In this document: piece by piece, positions 6,455 through 8,464 of the stretch
Layout of the letters: every line of letters begins with the position of its first letter
How positions within the stretch are numbered: position 1 is the stretch's first letter
Notes under the pieces: model-generated
Told to the model about the DNA's origin: nothing
Database searches by the model: none
The model's input: the letters and a program-made list of their open reading frames with translations, nothing else
Assembly: GCA_937958235.1 (NCBI GenBank)
Contig: CALFGG010000012.1
Span: 1-8,464 of the forward strand
Length of the DNA: 8,464 bases
Direction of reading: 5' to 3'
Source of the DNA: an uncultured Candidatus Saccharibacteria bacterium
GTDB lineage: Bacteria; Patescibacteriota; Saccharimonadia; Saccharimonadales; Saccharimonadaceae
Program-made: the position numbers and the translations under genes

Positions 6455-6463
6455 ATTTTAGCA
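6455..6463 (-). promoter_or_regulatory. Predicted extended -10 promoter of priA, leaderless
   Basis: On the - strand TGC-TAAAAT (6463-6455) is an extended -10 element with 5 of 6 matches in the hexamer. No -35 is visible at 17 bases (ACCCCG), as is common for extended -10 promoters. Seven bases (AACATCA) separate it from the priA ATG, placing the transcription start at or one base before the start codon. Confidence 0.55.
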
Positions 6464-6478
6464 TAGTGGAGTGTATGC
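6461..6478. repeat. Inverted repeat GCATA-N8-TATGC, possible operator
   Basis: Perfect 5-base arms (6461-6465 and 6474-6478) are separated by 8 bases, so their centres are 13 bases apart, roughly one and a quarter helical turns. The repeat starts directly upstream of the priA -10 hexamer and includes its TGC extension, where a bound protein would block RNA polymerase. The neighbouring winged-helix protein is an obvious candidate. Arms this short can also arise by chance. Confidence 0.35.
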
Positions 6479-6517
6479 GGGGTGGGGAGATAGGGGAGAA
6501 TATAAGAATTTCAGCCG

Positions 6518-6546
6518 TTGTGAGAAATACTGTTGTTTGGTATACT
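6518..6546 (+). promoter_or_regulatory. Predicted promoter of the winged-helix gene and recJ
   Basis: TTGTGA (6518-6523, 4 of 6) is followed after 17 bases by TATACT (6541-6546, 5 of 6) with a TGG extension directly upstream (6538-6540). The start would be near 6553, leaving a leader of about 23 bases with a GTGAGGT Shine-Dalgarno (6565-6571) before the ATG at 6576. This is the best complete promoter in the window. Confidence 0.7.
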
Positions 6547-6575
6547 AAAGAGAAGAAGCAAAAAGTGAGGTAAAT

Positions 6576-6875
6576 ATGTTGGATATATTCATTACATCTC
6601 GGGTCCGACGAAAAATATTGGTGGTTTTTGCGAAGTATCCAGACTTTAAGACGCATGTGCGCGCGTTGTCGAAGTTAATACATGAAGATCCGGGAAATAT
6701 TCAGAGAGAGTTGAAAAGACTTGAAAAAGGGAATTTCTTGATTGTGACAAAAAAGGGGAATACAACAATTTACCAAACAAATAAACAGTTTCCAATTTTA
6801 AAAGAATTGCAAGGAATCGTGATAAAAAGTAAGCAAATGGCTCCTAGTTCAAAGCAGAGTAAAACTATTCAGTAG
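6576..6875 (+). CDS. Small winged-helix DNA-binding protein
   Basis: 99 residues. The pattern MLDIFITSRVRRKILVVFAKYPD, then HVRALSKLIHEDPGNIQRELKRLEKGNFL and a basic wing (IVTKKGNTTIYQTNKQFP), is a winged helix-turn-helix related to ArsR-like regulators, of a type common in archaea and CPR genomes and often seen beside nucleotidyltransferases. The first helix spans about 7-20, the HTH about 28-50 (recognition helix near 39-50), and the beta wing about 54-68. The C-terminal 15 residues are Lys/Ser/Gln-rich and probably disordered. No ligand- or metal-binding Cys pair is present; the protein has no Cys at all. It has its own promoter and ribosome site, lies divergent to priA, and sits 55 bases before recJ with no terminator between. 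A transcriptional regulator of this locus is the simplest reading; the target is not known. Confidence 0.8.
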   Translation: MLDIFITSRVRRKILVVFAKYPDFKTHVRALSKLIHEDPGNIQRELKRLEKGNFLIVTKKGNTTIYQTNKQFPILKELQGIVIKSKQMAPSSKQSKTIQ

Positions 6876-6930
6876 AATAATTTTAATAAAGATTCAATTT
6901 TGGGTGTAAAAAGAATAGGTAAGATATATC

Positions 6931-8464
6931 ATGGATGATATTTTTGATCAGCTAATAAAAAAGCGGGGTATTACAGAAGACTTTTTGTATCCAAAATATT
7001 TGCTGGGACTTGCGGAAAAATTGCCAGATATTAAAAAGGCAAGTGAGCGAATTATTCAAGCAGTGAATAATAAAGAGACAGTATTAATTTACGGTGACTA
7101 CGATGTGGATGGAGTGACGGCAAGTGCTTTAATGTTTGACTGTCTTAAAATGAGTGGCGTCGAAAGGGTGGAGGTGATGTTGCCGGATCGTTTTATTGAT
7201 GGTTATGGTATGGGTGGAAGAGTGAAGGAAAAGGCTAAAGAACTTGGGGCAAGTCTTATCGTGACGGTAGATTGTGGAAGTAATAATTCGGAGGTAATAG
7301 AAGAACTGTCTGCAATGGGGGTGGACGTGATTGTGACGGACCATCATGAAATTATGAAGGAGGTACCTAAGTCGGCGGTGGCGGTGGTTAATCCTAAGAG
7401 GGATGAGAAATCGGAATTAAGAGAGCTCTGTGGTTGTGGGGTGGCTTTTTTAGTGATGCAGAAAATGGTTTCTCTTGGATATATTGAGGCAGGAAGAGAG
7501 AAATGGTTTTTAGATTTAGTATTAGTGGGGACACTTTGTGATTCAATGACGCTTAACCCGATAAACCGGATGTTAAGTTATTTTGGTATGAAAGTGCTGA
7601 AAAAGACGAAACGACCAGGATTAATTGAGCTTTTAAAGGTGGCGAGAGCGGAAAGAATCAGTTCTGAAACGATAGGGTTTCAGATTGGCCCAAGGTTAAA
7701 TGCGGGGGGTCGAATGGAGTCGGCGGAGACTTCGTTGAGACTTTTAATGTCTAAAAACCACCGAGAGGCCTTTGAGCTAGCTATGAAGCTAAACCAATTA
7801 AATCAGGACCGTAGGAATAGTCAAAGACAGGCAATGGAGGAGATCCCAGAGGTGAAGGATCCGGTGATTGTAGTAACTGGCAAATGGCATGAGGGGGTGC
7901 TAGGGATTATTGCAGGTAGATTGGTGGAAAAATATCACAAACCGGCGTTCGTATTAGCGGAAACGGAAGAAGGAGTGTTGAAGGGTTCAGGGCGTTCGTT
8001 TGGTGATTTTAATCTGGCAGAGGCGCTAAAAGCCTGCAAGGAACAGATTATCAGTGGTGGTGGGCATGCGGCAGCATGTGGACTAAAAGTTTCGAAAGAT
8101 GGTTTGGATAAGTTTATCGAGGTGGTAAATAATTACTACCTAGGGTTAAAGTTGCAGGATCAAGAGAAATATTTAGAGGCGAAAGAAGATTTGGAAATTG
8201 AGGAATTGGGGGGATTAAATTTGTCGTTAATGGAAAAACTTAGAGCCTTAGAGCCATTTGGGACAGGAAATCCGGAGCCGGTATTTTTGTTAAAAAATAT
8301 GAAGGTAGAGAGGATTAATAAAATGGGAGCTGAAGGGCAGCATATGAGAATGATATTAAAGGATAATCTAGGGAAGGAAATAAAGTTGGTGGCTTTTAAT
8401 ACCCCGGAGGAATGGATGGAGATTGCAGAAGGAGAAGTTCGAAACGTGTGGATCAATCTGGTGG
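6931..8464 (+). CDS. recJ: RecJ, single-stranded-DNA-specific 5'-3' exonuclease (3' end outside window)
   Basis: 511 residues are visible with no stop; bacterial RecJ is usually about 560-580, so perhaps 50-70 are missing. RecJ degrades single-stranded DNA 5' to 3' in recombinational, mismatch and fork repair. DHH phosphoesterase motifs in order: YGDYDVDG (54-61, metal ligands D56, D58, D60), VDCG (D114), TDHHE (D137, H138, H139), and GTLCDSMTL (D204). GPRLNAGGRMESAE (253-266) follows, then the DHHA1 domain with WHEGVLGIIAGRLVEKY (319-335), GSGRSFGDFNLAEAL and GGGHAAACGL (376-385). The OB-fold region begins near LEPFGTGNPEPVF (440-452). All expected catalytic residues are present. The ATG at 6931 is the first good start; the upstream AGGTAAG (6917-6923) is a weak, slightly distant ribosome site. 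It is probably co-transcribed with the winged-helix gene. Confidence 0.95.
   Translation, partial: MDDIFDQLIKKRGITEDFLYPKYLLGLAEKLPDIKKASERIIQAVNNKETVLIYGDYDVDGVTASALMFDCLKMSGVERVEVMLPDRFIDGYGMGGRVKEKAKELGASLIVTVDCGSNNSEVIEELSAMGVDVIVTDHHEIMKEVPKSAVAVVNPKRDEKSELRELCGCGVAFLVMQKMVSLGYIEAGREKWFLDLVLVGTLCDSMTLNPINRMLSYFGMKVLKKTKRPGLIELLKVARAERISSETIGFQIGPRLNAGGRMESAETSLRLLMSKNHREAFELAMKLNQLNQDRRNSQRQAMEEIPEVKDPVIVVTGKWHEGVLGIIAGRLVEKYHKPAFVLAETEEGVLKGSGRSFGDFNLAEALKACKEQIISGGGHAAACGLKVSKDGLDKFIEVVNNYYLGLKLQDQEKYLEAKEDLEIEELGGLNLSLMEKLRALEPFGTGNPEPVFLLKNMKVERINKMGAEGQHMRMILKDNLGKEIKLVAFNTPEEWMEIAEGEVRNVWINLV

Noticed and set aside
6876..6930. A terminator or separate promoter between the winged-helix gene and recJ
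   Set aside because: No GC-containing stem is present, and the best -10-like box (TAAGAT) lacks a -35 at proper spacing.
8160..8456. 98-codon - strand frame inside recJ
   Set aside because: Antisense to the conserved RecJ OB-fold region; no start signals.

Overview
The window reads as an AT-leaning bacterial chromosome segment, most likely from the Candidate Phyla Radiation (Patescibacteria), with Candidatus Saccharibacteria (TM7) as best guess. The reasons are a compact SUF iron-sulfur cluster locus, a protein resembling the DUF5663 family that I associate with these lineages, short versions of Fmt and PriA, a small winged-helix protein of a type common in CPR bacteria and archaea, and standard stop codons with no in-frame TGA. 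This assignment is recognition by eye, not a search result.

Layout: (1) 1-2111, + strand, the 3' end of an iron-sulfur assembly operon: sufB (5' end outside the window), sufS and sufU. (2) 2112-2727, + strand, a separately promoted hypothetical gene with a Q/P/M-rich tail. (3) 2731-2767, a perfect 16-bp bidirectional terminator between convergent transcripts. (4) 6447-2758, - strand, priA, then a 362-bp gap, then def and fmt overlapping by 8 bases. The priA-def-fmt neighbourhood is conserved in many bacteria, but here it is split by the gap, which holds a nested set of inverted repeats that looks like a structured RNA. (5) 6448-6575, a divergent promoter region. (6) 6576 to the end, + strand, a 99-residue winged-helix gene followed by recJ, whose 3' end lies outside the window.

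How the genes work together: SufS takes sulfur from cysteine, SufU relays it, and SufB is the scaffold where clusters form. Fmt formylates initiator Met-tRNA and Def removes the formyl group from new proteins. PriA (replication restart) and RecJ (5'-3' single-strand exonuclease) serve fork repair and are transcribed divergently, with the winged-helix protein between them.

Main points for a second look: the predicted RNA at 4264-4439; two promoters (def, priA) whose -10 boxes sit 6-7 bases before the ATG, implying leaderless mRNAs; a PriA that appears to lack its winged-helix domain; an Fmt that appears to lack the initiator-tRNA recognition loop; and a G excess on the + strand across genes of both orientations that visibly skews protein composition. 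I see no mobile element, CRISPR array, tRNA or rRNA, and no clear sign of a new defence or biosynthetic system.
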